NCBI GenBank assembly: GCA_028554795.2 | Contig: JAPYKE020000033.1 | Coordinates: 4,321,501 to 4,385,500, forward strand | DNA length: 64,000 nt | Reading direction: 5' to 3' | Origin: Sinohyriopsis cumingii | Taxonomy: Eukaryota; Mollusca; Bivalvia; Unionida; Unionidae | Shown: positions 11,251-20,655 of the stretch, piece by piece | How positions within the stretch are numbered: the first letter of the stretch is position 1 | Layout: every line of letters starts with the position of its first letter | Notes under the pieces: generated by a model | Databases searched by the model: none | What the model was told of the DNA's origin: nothing | Seen by the model: only the letters and a program-made list of their open reading frames with translations | Translations under genes and position numbers: made by a program

Positions 11251-11834
11251 TTAAATTTGTAAGCAATGTCTTTCAAAAGTTTCAGTGTGAGCACTCCTCA
11301 AATTTATTCTATAGAATAAAGAATTAATCCTTTTAAAATTCAAATGATCTGAAGAAAAATATAGCTCAAGATCTGGCTACAACAAATTAACTTGACACCA
11401 GTGTGCGAAACCCAAAACTGAGAAATCTCCCTCTACACATCTCTATTAAAACTAGCAAATGCGTTGTTATGGAAAAACCAGATTTGCGAATTCAAAGGGG
11501 GGCGGGTCACGTGATCATGTTTACATCGCGTACACGGATTATGACCTTGATTAGACCAATAATTTTCTCTACGAAAAAAATAAAAAAATAAATGTGTTTA
11601 CATCTTAAATGTAATCCCATTATGACCTTGGAAACAACCAATCATTTTAAAATAAAATAGAACTTTGTTTACAAATATTGAATGAAGGTCAGAATTTAGA
11701 TTAACACCTGGTGTTTATAAACTAACAGTCAAGGTCAACCAATTTTCTGAAAAAATATCATGTCAAGTGAATTAATTTACATTACAATAGCATGTAAGAA
11801 AAATAAAACTTTAAAACTGATATACAAACAATGA

Positions 11835-11840
<6 letters not shown>
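11251..11840. other. Probable remainder of right LTR; no gene seen
   Basis: This AT-rich stretch contains no supported coding region. Because the right LTR has no partner for this portion, its outer limit cannot be set. A GGGGCGGGTCACGTGATC segment at 11499-11517, with an E-box-like CACGTG, could be a promoter element of the LTR U3 region, since U3 lies at the right side of a minus-strand element. This is inference only. Confidence 0.35.

Positions 11841-11910
<70 letters not shown>
11841..11910. repeat. (TA)n microsatellite
   Basis: About 70 bp of uninterrupted TA dinucleotides. Confidence 0.95.
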
Positions 11911-11915
<5 letters not shown>

Positions 11916-11929
11916 CGATGTCTTGGTTT

Positions 11930-12760
11930 GTAGGTCCCTTAGATGGGCCTTTTGGCTACTGTGGATTGTTTCTTTTCTGATTGATCTGGTTTTGGGGTCA
12001 ATTTGTTTTGTTCAATTATTTCAGAGTTGTGTGGTTTTATCCTGGGGTTTTGTACTGAGTCTGAAGTTAGATTCTTGATGGAGGTGGTTTCTGAGGGTCT
12101 AATTGTATCTTCTCTACATATTTGGATAGATGTCGCAGGTTTTTTTAGGGGGACTTACTCCAATTATTTCCAGGGCATTGCTTTGTTGTTTGGGCCTTGC
12201 GTAATGCTAGTATTTTGATTTGAGAGTGGTTTAGCTTTTGAGGTTTCCGTTGGAATTGTGTCATTTAGGTCAATAATTTCTGCCTTCGGTCCTGGTGTAA
12301 TTTGGTTAAGGTGACCGGTGAGGCAGTTGGTAATGCAGGAGAATTTTGATATATTGGTTTGGGTTGTCGGTTGAAAGGGGTCCATGTCCTAGTTCCTGTG
12401 CTATTTACTAGGGTGGATGAGGTAATGGGGGAGGGGGATTGGTTGGCGTGAATTGGAGGGGTTGGTGTGTTAACATAGGTGAGGATGGAATTATTGACAT
12501 GACCTCTGGTGACCTTTTATTGATGGTCGTACTGGTAGGGCTGTTATTGCAACCAAAAATGATCGCATCGGGTTTCGTGGTTGGTGCGTTGCTTGGGTTG
12601 TTTTCCTTATGAATTTGGTTCGTTTTGGGGCTTTGAGACATTTTCCTTTGTAGTTCTTGATATTGTTGTTATTTGTTTCATTTAGTTGAGACATGTACAA
12701 GCTTTGAGCTATTAAGATTGTTTAAATGGTTTGATAATTGAGTATATTACAGTTGGATTT
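11930..12760 (-). pseudogene. Pro/Thr/Asn-rich remnant, possible LINE ORF1 piece
   Basis: Overlapping minus-strand frames (12700-12491, 12641-12408, 12385-12164) are rich in Pro, Thr, Asn and Lys, for example KRSPEVMSIIPSS and LQFTPTNPPPPLPHPP. The base style (T/G-rich on plus, A/C-rich on minus) is like the LINE at 0.2-6.8 kb, so this may be the N-terminal part of another LINE ORF1, or part of the same insertion pushed apart by the gypsy element. No diagnostic motif is present, so function is not assigned. Confidence 0.3.
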
Positions 12761-12762
12761 GT

Positions 12763-12764
<2 letters not shown>

Positions 12765-12841
<77 letters not shown>
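12765..12841. repeat. (TA)n microsatellite
   Basis: About 77 bp of uninterrupted AT dinucleotides. With 11841-11910 it brackets the Pro-rich remnant. Confidence 0.95.
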
Positions 12842-12845
<4 letters not shown>

Positions 12846-13848
12846 TTGGGGGAAAGTCTAACAGTGGTCAATAGGGCTTATTGACATGAAAGGAATCTAC
12901 CCAGGCGGTTGCTAGGGTGATTTATAGCGCCTGTTGTGTTTGTTAGAATCAATTAGTCCAAAAGTTCGGCTCAATTATGTTTACCTAGGTCTTTCTTTGT
13001 TTGATAGCTTAAGGCCAGTATCACTCAGAGTTCAGCTGCCAATCAAACATATCCCAACATAACTAGCCTGGTTTAGACTTAGTAATTTTAATGCCGACCG
13101 AAGTTTTCAACTTCCAATCGGAATTGAGTTTATGTCTAGCTTAGGTAACTTAAATTGCGACAAGTTTATCTATATAATTACTGAACTACGGGAATTTTAG
13201 TATTGAATGAGAAGTTTGTAATTGATTATTTGCAGCTGATTTTTATTGTTTCATTTCACGTGACGAAAAATCTCACAGGGGTCAGCAAATTGTGCTTTCG
13301 TTGGCGTGCAAGGATTCCGTCCAGTCGAGTGCTAGTGTGGTTCCTAGCGCCTTTTTTATTTTATTTTTTTTTAAACAAGGTTTTCCAACTGCTCATATCA
13401 ATTACTTTAATTAATTGTTATGCAATAGAATATGGGAGATCAGATACTAAAGTTATTGGAAATAGAATTTAAGGTTTCAGTCATTATTAAATAAACAAAA
13501 TGATTTTACTAGATAAATTATTTGATTTATGAAATAAATTATTTGATTCTTACGTGAATTTTAGTTAGATGAATTAGTGGATGGATGTTGAGGTAAATGA
13601 GAAAAACAGCACAGAATATTGGTACCCTTTGGTTTAGTACAGACTTGCTATGTTTTTCCCCCTTAAGATCAAAAATGTCGTGTAGCGTATTTCCTTTGTT
13701 CTGCTGGGCAGGCCGATGGGCTGCGGGGTTGATTGTGTACTCTGCTGGGCTCCTGGTGGTGGTGGCTGTGGTGGTTAAAAGATTTGATACGATCTAACAA
13801 TCCCTTCACTGGTATTCTGTTTTTTCTTAATCATAACCTTTTTTGGTA
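12842..13848. other. Unassigned stretch left of the Polinton-like element
   Basis: I see no supported gene. A small inverted motif (CCGACCGAAG...CCAATCGG) lies near 13095-13125. A segment AACAGCACAGAATATT at 13605-13620 is the reverse complement of one at 90-106, too short to interpret. The left end of the Polinton-like element should lie here or has been lost; no terminal inverted repeat could be matched to the right side. Confidence 0.4.
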
Positions 13849-14142
13849 TCAGGGCCCACTTCTGTAGAATGGTAACCCCGTTGGCGATATTGCGGTTGTG
13901 TCGATGTATTCAGTGTGACGTGCTCTTGCTGAATCATCTTCCAAAGAGGGCAATCCATACGAATCAAAATACTCCACACAATCTTCTTTAGGAATGTAGA
14001 CGGCTAACCAGTAGGTTCTTGGAAGATGACTATCGTCCGTGTTGATGACATAAGCTTGATGGTCTTGAGGATTGCGATGAGGCAGTTGTTCTTTACAACA
14101 CACAACAGGATTCCTAGAAGTAGTATACGAACGGTGGTTCAA
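13849..14142 (-). pseudogene. Adenain-type cysteine protease fragment
   Basis: A 97-codon frame contains AYVINTDDSHLPRTYWLAVYI (residues about 30-50) and VEYFDSYGLPSLE, the central signature of adenovirus-type maturation proteases found in Polintons and adintoviruses. In the family the motif before the tryptophan is GxHW, with His catalytic; here it reads RTYW, so the catalytic His is Tyr. The C-terminal part with the catalytic Cys is not found before the stop at 13849. The family cleaves capsid precursors. Both defects mean no activity. It lies downstream of the capsid gene, consistent with the morphogenesis cluster. Confidence 0.8.
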
Positions 14143-14521
14143 AAGGTAATACAGTTCCCAGGTATCCGTTTTTGTGTTGTTTTTTATTGTTGTTTTTTCT
14201 ATACAGATAATGATAAGTCATCAATTCAATCCTGACGTTTTGCTTGAAAATGTCTGACAAGTAACCGTTTCTTCGTTTCGTTTCTTCACTCTGAGCCAAG
14301 ACAGCTTCAATGTAATGGATCCCCAAAGTCATCAGTGGAGGAAAGGAATGTTCACCCAAGTCTTTATACCACTGATGCAACACGGCTTCTTCTGAGATGA
14401 GACTCCAAGCTTCGTCCAGATACTCGTCAAATGTTTCTTCTTGTCTCAGCATCAGACAATTATCGTGTTGCATTTGACTGGGATGATTGTTTTGACATCC
14501 ATAGCAATCCTTCTTGATCAA
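14114..14521 (-). pseudogene. Cys/His protein of Polinton morphogenesis cluster
   Basis: A 135-codon frame starts MIKKDCYGCQNNHPSQ and continues QHDNCLML, giving a CxxC...H...H...C arrangement near the N-terminus that could bind zinc. The rest is helical and acidic, with SLISEEAVLHQWYKDLG. Similar short CYGC/HPSQ proteins occur beside the protease in animal Polinton-like elements, to my recollection, without a defined role. It overlaps the protease frame by 29 bp in a different frame, which suggests that the end (YLYRKNNNKKQ onward) has run into a shifted frame and that the protease start has been lost. Confidence 0.5.
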
Positions 14522-14703
14522 TTAAGTAATTTTGCCTGCCAGGTGTTTGGCAAACAAGAGATTAAATGTTTTTCTTGTCCTGGCCATCTGGACTTCGTCA
14601 CTATGTCCTTTTCGTCTTTGTCTTGGTGTTCTACTTCCACAGTCTCCTCCCATGCCATGTCCATAGATTTTTCACCATTCAAAGAGGGATTACAGTCTTC
14701 CAT
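14518..14703 (-). pseudogene. Small acidic frame between capsid and Cys/His gene
   Basis: A 61-codon frame, MEDCNPSLNGEKSMDMAWEE then VEVEHQDKDEKDIVTKS, rich in Asp and Glu. It begins right after the end of the capsid gene and overlaps the start of the next frame by 4 bp, a spacing that would suit a compact viral gene cluster. It could equally be the start of the downstream Cys/His protein in a shifted frame. No family was recognised. Confidence 0.35.
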
Positions 14704-14704
14704 T

Positions 14705-16051
14705 GCTCTGATAGTCTAGAATGACTTCTCTCATAGTGTTGATTTATGTGGTATTGTCGAATTCGGCATACAAGATGACGTTCACCGTCTCGGTTGGAGG
14801 TATAGTAAATTGAAGTTCCACATGAATCTGGCCGGATTTTATAAGGTGGAAATGTCCTTCGTCGCTTGCCTTGGTCTGGAGTTAAATCAAAAGCCTATAA
14901 AGCATAGCCTATTGCGTAATCTTCGTACGTAATGTCGTGACTGGTGTTGGATCCTAACTGTCCGGTGGCTTCGTGCAGGGACAAGTACGATCTCAAATAA
15001 TTCTCCTGGGCAAAGTTAGGTTCAAAGGGTCGGTACAGAAGGTTTTGCCATCGCGACTCACTTCGATTTTGGCCACCTTGTTATGCTTAAACTCAAATGG
15101 ATTGGCAGTGACGACTCCGTTTAAGGCTGTATTGCTGCGATGCCAATGATTAAACGCTTGGGTAACTGGCCTTGAAACAGATGATCTTCGATCATGGATT
15201 GATGGTGAGTAGGAATGGTGAAAGTTTTCACTTCCACGCGTCGCATCGGAGACTTGGAATTCGTTCTGCTGAAAGTGTGACTGATGTCGTTTCCCACTTT
15301 AGGTAACACTTCCACAAGTCGCACGTTGAGTCGGGCTTCTTCGATGCTGGTTTTGTAATTGGTAACATCAGCCATCAAATGGAAAGCGACGCTACTGAGA
15401 TTCAGGCTCAGGCGTACATCCACGCCATTTAGCAAATACTTTTCTTGCAACCACATGTTCAAATGCAAACGATCAATCAGTTCTATACTACGTCCTTGCT
15501 TGCTTTTCTGTCGTCGAGAGACATATTGTGAGGATCGCCTTCTTCTGATGATATTACTAAATCGTTAAACGTGTTTACAACTGCTGTGTCAGGTTTCCAC
15601 ACCACACAAGCATCCAGATGAGTGTTCTTAGCTTCTTTTCCGTACGTCAATAGATTTTCCATGTACACTCGGTAAGGGTAAGTATCCTTGCTGCTACTGA
15701 CTAGTTTGTTATTCAAGTACAAATCCACTGAGCTGAGCAAGTAATGCATACAATTGTTGACGGAGCTACTTTGACATTCTCTCCCGGTTTGGTATTGTAT
15801 GCCTCTTTTTTCACTTGGACTTTCAAGTACAAGTAGCTACTGTTCAGATCGATGTAATCTTCGGGCTGTCCTTTAATTGCAAACTCAATAGGTGCCGAAT
15901 CTGTCAGTGAGGAGACGGGATAAGATTCGACCCATTGGGATTTTTGCATCGTCATTATGGTGGGTGGTATGGAAAAAAGACCCAGTTTCGATTGGAACAG
16001 GCGCAAAAATCTCAGTACATCATTTTTTTGTCTCCATGATTTAATAATCAA
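14705..16051 (-). pseudogene. Double-jelly-roll major capsid protein
   Basis: Three frames in order cover a Polinton-type major capsid protein. 16051-15713 carries FSIPPTIMTMQKSQWVESYP and EDYIDLNSSYLYLKVQV, the N-terminal jelly-roll opening. 15749-15483 has SSVDLYLNNKLVSSSKDTYP and YRVYMENLLTYGKEAKNTHL. 15468-15121 has LNLSSVAFHLMADV. The C-terminal part continues to about 14705 in a decayed frame and includes ETVNVILYAEFDNTT near 14780-14740, the end of the second barrel. Stops and indels split it into at least four pieces. In this family the protein forms hexagonal capsomers. Order and orientation with the protease and penton match the morphogenesis module. Confidence 0.85.
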
Positions 16052-16064
16052 AAACGTCTAAGTC

Positions 16065-16475
16065 TCAGACGGTTCTTCTTTTCTTAGTCTTTCTAGCTTT
16101 TTGAGTATGAAGAATTCTGAAGGGGTGTTTTCTTCGTCGTTTCTTTCTGCCTTCTCCTTGCTGTGGTGTCAGGGAAGCAGGAATGCCCGACTCGGTAGCG
16201 CCCATGGCATTTATAGGCGTTTCTCGTCGACCCAAAATGTCTAGGCCTGTTTGCAACAAGACATTTTTGCCTGCTCTCAAGAAAGCTTCTTTAGGGTTTT
16301 GTTTGTCGATGATGACATTTTGGAGAAATTCTTTGTCTTGCGTCAATGCTGCGTCTTTGAAAGCGTGCAATCCTCGTGTCACCATCGGTTTCAACACGGG
16401 GGCCACCGAACGAAAGGCTAATTTCAACATATCTCCTAAGCCATGTCCTCGTTGTCGAGCGACGCCTCGGTACAC
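16065..16475 (-). CDS. pX-like basic virion core protein
   Basis: An intact 136-codon frame. The N-terminus has MYRGVARQRGHGLGDMLKL and a hydrophobic helix FRSVAPVLKPMVTRGLHAF, resembling the start of adenovirus pX/pVI-like small proteins reported in adintoviruses. A helical middle follows, then a very basic tail with GRKKRRRKHPF and KARKTKKRRTV. The Gly-rich membrane-like N-terminus plus basic tail suggest a DNA-condensing or membrane-active minor virion protein; this is inference from composition and position. It sits directly between capsid and penton genes, only 13 bp from the capsid frame. It is one of the few undamaged frames of the element. Confidence 0.65.
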   Translation of the reverse strand: MYRGVARQRGHGLGDMLKLAFRSVAPVLKPMVTRGLHAFKDAALTQDKEFLQNVIIDKQNPKEAFLRAGKNVLLQTGLDILGRRETPINAMGATESGIPASLTPQQGEGRKKRRRKHPFRILHTQKARKTKKRRTV

Positions 16476-16540
16476 TGGTTACATGGCTTACGATTCGTTA
16501 GAGAATATTTTCAAAAATAGAGTTTCACCGTGACTTTCCA

Positions 16541-17437
16541 TTATTGTGAATGAATATTTTGTTCCATATCTTCTTTTATAGCAATGTAGACAGTGTCAAT
16601 ATACGACTTACTGACGGGTAAATAGTGAGGATGTACAAATTCACGGTGAACGTGATAGGTGTTTCCACTTTCCTCGTCAGAGTTCGTGACATAATCTACT
16701 TTGAAAGGAATGACACAGTAACAGCAAGGAAGTTTGTCCCACCACGTTGTATTCCACCACATCGGAGTATACAAAGGTCAAATTCAATCCTTGGTTCAGT
16801 TCTAATGGGGAACGAAAATATTTCACAAATTGCGAGTTGTGGTCAAAGATTGGTATATTTCTTATGCTCTTCACATCCTTGATCATCTTGAGTTCCCCTC
16901 CCAAACTGTCATACAATTCATGGCAAAACCTAATCCCTATACTTTTGTCCTCACTTTCAAATTTCATTAGTAGGCTACTAACCACTTTATGGTACTCGAT
17001 GGTGACACGTTTTTTTTTTTAGTGTGGTCAGAAATTTGTCAAATGCTGCATTGAATCTGCCAGCAATCTCGTTCACCAGATGTTGACCGCTAAAATAATG
17101 TCCTGAGTTAATTTTAAACTGAGAGATGTACCTTGTAGGACTAGTGTCGGGTACTGGTCGACTCACAATCAATTTTTGATGTTGTTTAGTGTTAATTATG
17201 GTTTGTTGCACTGCTTCGTCCAAATCTTCGACCTCAAAAGTGTTTTGAGTTTCAGTGATGTTTTTGACTTATGTATTGTAAATCATTTCCACCAAAGCCA
17301 CTTCCCAATAGGCATCGTGATCCAATTGGATGGCCTGAGGTAATTTGGTCGTCAACACAAAGTGTTATTGGATTGGGAAACACCTCCATGGAACTGTCAC
17401 TGGGTAAGGTTAAGTAAAATTGATTGTTATTGTTCAT
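16541..17437 (-). pseudogene. Penton-like minor capsid protein
   Basis: Starts MNNNNQFYLTLPSDSSMEVF at 17437, the characteristic opening of the Polinton penton-like protein (the group often annotated as similar to nematode F54H12.2). The middle pieces are 17223-16987 (INSGHYFSGQHLVNEIAG) and 16985-16677 (DHNSQFVKYFRSPLELNQG). The 16774-16541 piece ends with YVTNSDEESGNTYHVHREF and HYLPVSKSYIDTVYIAIKED, matching the C-terminal part before the final strand. At least three frameshifts separate these. In the family it forms pentameric vertices of the capsid. Confidence 0.75.
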
Positions 17438-17467
17438 AATTCCAGAGTTCTGCAGTTGTCAGAGGGG

Positions 17468-17798
17468 TCACTGGAAGTCAGAGGAGTGTCTCAGACCAAA
17501 ATGTTTGAGGAGTATTTCATGGAAGGATTGGGAAGAAGGTAAACAATTCAACTGCTCAATACAATGGTCTACAATTGTTTGTCTCCTTGTTGCAAACTCA
17601 AATTGGCAATGGCAGCACCGATGGCACAATAAACCACAAACATTTGGCAGAAAAGACGATTTGCGTTTTAGGCACACGTTCTCCACACCACACCCACACG
17701 GGTTGCTTTTGCAGATCTTGCAAAGAAGAACTCGGTGAAGGTGTGGTCACTGCAGTAGTAGCGGTAGCTGAGACAGTGTGGAAGGGCATGCTGGTCAC
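17468..17798 (-). pseudogene. Small Cys-containing protein, unknown
   Basis: The frame 17798-17598 starts MTSMPFHTVSATATTAV and has a Ser/Thr/Pro-rich N-terminus followed by VWVWCGERVPKTQ. The frame 17686-17468 continues with CGLLCHRCCHCQFEFATRRQ and ends SSDFQ. Together they look like one roughly 110-residue protein broken by a single frameshift, with a Cys-rich middle. The start overlaps the end of the chromodomain frame by 4 bp. No family was recognised. Confidence 0.4.
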
Positions 17799-18052
17799 TT
17801 CTTTTTATAGTCTATGACTTGGAAAGTGTCGATCCAAGAATCAAAACTGGGAGGATATCCTTTCCAACGCACGTTGAATTCTTGTACACGGCGTTTTTCC
17901 ACTTTACGGGTTTTTCGTTCAAGAATGCTTTCGATGTCGTACACGTCTTCTTTTTTGGTCCTTTTGTCTTCTTTTCTTTTTTCACTTCTGGTTTCCCTTC
18001 TTTTTTTTTGAGTTATGTCGAGGGAGGAGTGGACATAATCTTTTGAAAACAA
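17795..18052 (-). CDS. Stand-alone chromodomain protein
   Basis: An intact 85-codon frame. The N-terminal half is highly basic (KKRRETRSEKRKEDKRTKKE). The C-terminal half is a chromodomain: VYDIESILERKTRK, then VQEFNVRWKGYPPSFDSWID, with the aromatic positions of the domain (Y near 38, W near 66, W near 76) present. In Polinton integrases a chromodomain is fused behind the DDE core and guides integration to chromatin. Here no core precedes it: the upstream gene ends at 18057 in an unrelated frame. It may be the remnant of an integrase or a separate chromatin-tethering protein. Confidence 0.7.
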   Translation of the reverse strand: MFSKDYVHSSLDITQKKRRETRSEKRKEDKRTKKEDVYDIESILERKTRKVEKRRVQEFNVRWKGYPPSFDSWIDTFQVIDYKKK

Positions 18053-18056
18053 GCTT

Positions 18057-18480
18057 TCATTTCTCCTCGTTGGGGTGTGGGGAAAGAGTAAACAAGGACG
18101 CTTTAATCTTACTAGGAATGGGAGCTGCTGATGATGTTTGAAAGACTTGTCGTGCCTCTTCTTCCTCAGGTATTCGTAGGGTTGCGTCTGCCTTGACCAC
18201 TGGGGGTAGTAGTGGTGATGGTGATGGACTGTTCCTCAAGACCTTAAAATCTTTGAGAGTGGGCATAGCTGTTTCGTCTAAAGCTTTCTGGTGAAAGAGT
18301 TGTAGTCGTTGCAAGAATTGACCGTACATTTGCTATTTTTCTGTTTCGGATAAGTCGTTGCGATCGATCAACGACTGCGATTCGTGTTGTAACTGGGGCA
18401 TCACGGTCAAATTCGGATTGGGAGGCAAATGCTGGGTCCATTGTTCTTGCCAACGATGGCATTCCATCCACCGAATGTAA
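18057..18480 (-). pseudogene. Unknown Polinton gene, helical
   Basis: The 18329-18057 frame (90 codons) reads MYGQFLQRLQLFHQKALDET, then a Pro/Ser-rich linker and IPEEEEARQVFQTSSAA, ending HPNEEK. The same frame can be followed upstream through a single in-frame stop to about 18480, where RWMECHRWQEQWTQHLPPNP is read. This gives a helical protein of about 140 residues. It lies 4 bp upstream of the chromodomain frame. No family was recognised. Confidence 0.45.
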
Positions 18481-18493
18481 GCGATTTCAAGGG

Positions 18494-18858
18494 TTACGTC
18501 TGAGTTTGTCGGACTCCAGAGGTCCCTTTTAGCTTCTTGGTCCTTTTTATCTTGCTTCCACGAGTCCTCCCACCATGGTTCCTAATACTCCTTTCAGCAA
18601 GGGTCCTAACAACAGAGGCAAAATTCCTCAGCGTTGTGCCAACATCTTTTTCTTTTGACGAATGGGGATTTTCTTTTGAACCATCTGGCGAAGAACATGA
18701 TGTTTGGCTAAGCATGTTTTCTGGTGTTTAGACAAAGGTATCGTGCCTTTTAAGACGTTCAAACAATATTCGCATACGGTATCGATGAGGTCTTTGGAGG
18801 AAGTTTGAATGAGATTTTCTCGCATGGGTGGGAAAGCTTTGGACTGGACGGACAACAT
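18494..18858 (-). pseudogene. Zinc-finger protein with hydrophobic tail
   Basis: The 18858-18628 frame contains a CxxC...H...C finger: CEYCLNVLKGTIPLSKHQKT then CLAKHHV, followed by a basic run KKKIPIRQKKKMLAQR and a stop. Immediately after the stop, in frame, a Gly/Leu-rich hydrophobic segment GILPLLLGPLLKGVLGTMVG can be read (about 18627-18568). Short proteins with a basic stretch followed by such a hydrophobic tail accompany capsid genes in Polinton-like elements and may act on membranes. The function here is inference. Confidence 0.45.
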
Positions 18859-18859
18859 G

Positions 18860-19653
18860 TCCCCATGTTTGACTAAACGAAGAGGCAGTCCTTCCTTTTC
18901 TTTCCCTTGGGTTTAGAAGGGGATGACTTCTGGAGAGTGACATCTTTGTTCAGGGGCACAGAAAACAATTACGCCTTTTCTTAGCCTCAGGCCTTTTTTA
19001 TACTGGAACGCGTCGCCACTGATTGTCTTTACGTCGTATCAATTTGATGACAGGCATCACGCATCGTGGAGGGGTTAGCAACGGACTAAATCGGGAGAGT
19101 TCTTGCTTGGACAAATCCAGTAAACTATGTGACATGACCGATCTCTCTTGGACGTTGCTTTCGGGAGCAGGTACTTTGTGAGCAGCTGCTACTGTAGCCA
19201 ATGAGGAGGAGGGTGTCACCGCTGGAGGAGACGCTTTTGGAGACGTGGGTTTCCATTGTTTCATCAAATGAGGAAGAACGGGTGTCAGATTGGATTTGGC
19301 AGCATGAACAACAATGGAGAAGTTGATGAACCTGAGGCTACTGGAGACGCAGTCACCGTCGCTGCATGTCGTGTTTTGCGAATGTAAGGTTGCGTCCTGG
19401 CCGAAATGTCTCTTTCGTGGGTAGAAGCTGTTTTCTTGGGGGGGGGGCATTTCCTTTTTGGGTGACTTTTCTTTTTCTTTTTCTGTGGACTTTTCTTTTT
19501 CTGCGGTTGTGACCTGCTTTTTGACACCACTGCCTTTTTTCTTCTTTGCGCTTTGTTTGGCTTTTTTGGGAGTGACTTCTTTCTTGGGGAGAACTTTGGG
19601 GGCATTAGGATCCCATTTTTAGAGGGAGCGAATGATGACACCTCATAGGGCAC
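18860..19653 (-). pseudogene. Lys-rich basic protein, frameshifted
   Basis: The 19653-19285 frame has a long Lys/Pro-rich tract (PKKPNKAQRRKKAVVSKSRS, then QKKKSPQKKKKKSHPKRKCP). The 19450-18998 frame takes over with a Ser/Pro-rich linker and a final module SLLDLSKQELSRFSPLLTPP ending KLIRRKDNQWRRVPV. The gene may start further upstream near 19900, where a frame with TFYGIRRE-like residues is seen. The composition suggests a nucleic-acid-binding core or linker protein of the virion. The frameshift lies near 19400. Confidence 0.4.
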
Positions 19654-19900
19654 CGTTCCCTCCAGGTTTTAAAGTGATTTGTTTTTTGGTTTGAGTGTCG
19701 ATGCGGTGATCAGCCACTTGCTTCAAGCTACTTTGTTTCTCTCAAAAAAGAGTTTGGCTTGATGAGGAATGTGAATGATGCCTGGCAGTAATTGACTTCC
19801 TTTCACCGTAAACCATCGAAAGACTTCCTTGGGACTGGCTTCTAAGACACGAACACGTATTTGTGGATTTTTTCGCGACGGATGCCATAAAAGGTACGAA
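19654..19900 (-). pseudogene. Broken upstream part of basic protein gene
   Basis: Reading the minus strand gives short pieces, including ASPKEVFRWF and PGIIHIPHQAKLFFER, separated by stops and at least two frame changes. They sit between the ATPase and the Lys-rich tract and probably belong to the N-terminal part of that gene. No motif was recognised. Confidence 0.3.
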
Positions 19901-20640
19901 TCAATTTAAGGGAAGATGAAACTGAACGGACGCAATGTTGATGTTGTGTGAGATAGATCTAAAGTGTCCGAGGTTTTTATAGATTTGTTTGGTTACGTCG
20001 ACGACGGGGGCGTGTACAGGACAGGTCCTCCGTCTTGACACCAGTGGTGAAACAAATGGGTATGAAATCGCAAATAATCGTGGTGGAGTGGGTTGTAAAT
20101 CAACGAGTAGATAGGCGTGTGTGGTTTGAGTGGCATCGTCGTACGCATGAGTCAGCCAGTGCGTTCCTAACTGTTTGGCTAAGACTTGCACTTGCGATTT
20201 ATCTATAGGGCTTTTAAACAAGACCAAGTAATGAGCATTGATACTGATGGTGCGATGGGCTTTACTTTTTGAAACAAATTTTGAATAAAATGTAAATGAC
20301 ACTGGCATTACGATCATGCCCTTTGCGCGTAAACCACAGTTCAATTTCTTCTTCGTCTTCTCCTAACATGTCGAAAATGACTAGATGCGTTTGACTGGGG
20401 TCAGACACGATTCCATCGCCTTTGCTATGAATACCTTCCATAAACACGATGGAATCGCCTTGACTTTCTTGCAAGAGGCTGTACACCACATATGCCGTTG
20501 AAGTGGACGATCGATCGAATGATGTTTATGTTCGATCAAATTCGGTTTTGCCTGAACCACTGGGTCAGGCAATTAACATGTTAAAGGGATGGCGAAGATA
20601 CAAGGTCTCCCACCAGGTACGATCTAAGTGTTTTTCAGGA
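19901..20640 (-). pseudogene. FtsK/HerA-type genome packaging ATPase
   Basis: The Walker A motif SGSGKT is encoded at about 20544-20561, directly preceded by an in-frame TGA and followed a few codons later by TAA. The 20489-20262 frame holds the Walker B strand HLVIFDMLGEDEEEIE and the sensor strand RKGHDRNASVIYI. After a frameshift near 20280 the 20344-19901 frame continues with AHRTISINAHYLVLFKSP and THAYDDATQTTHAYLLVDLQ, the usual C-terminal part of the Polinton enzyme. The protein would pump DNA into the capsid. Stops beside the P-loop and the frameshift make this copy inactive. Confidence 0.85.
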
Positions 20641-20655
20641 CACGTTTATTGCAAG

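Larger units (their letters stand above)
6745..11760 (-). mobile_element. Decayed Gmr1-like Ty3/gypsy LTR retrotransposon
   Basis: Two near-identical direct repeats beginning TGTTACG (6745 and 10916) flank gag, protease, integrase and RT frames, all minus strand. Read 5' to 3' on that strand the order is gag, PR, IN, RT, the order known for Gmr1-like Ty3/gypsy elements rather than the usual RT-RH-IN. The left LTR joins RT sequence directly near 7064, so the end of RT and all RNase H are missing. The right LTR extends an unknown distance past 11250. No convincing target-site duplication was found. All frames carry stops or frameshifts. Confidence 0.8.

Noticed and set aside
11727..11765. TCAAG as target-site duplication of the gypsy element
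   Set aside because: Two possible matches exist, and neither is preceded by a proper CA terminus of the LTR.
13597..13797. 66-codon plus-strand frame with Gly/Val-rich end
   Set aside because: No family or context support; it lies in unassigned sequence outside the recognised element genes.
16183..16533. 116-codon plus-strand frame
   Set aside because: It is the complement of the well-supported pX-like gene; composition and context favour the minus strand.
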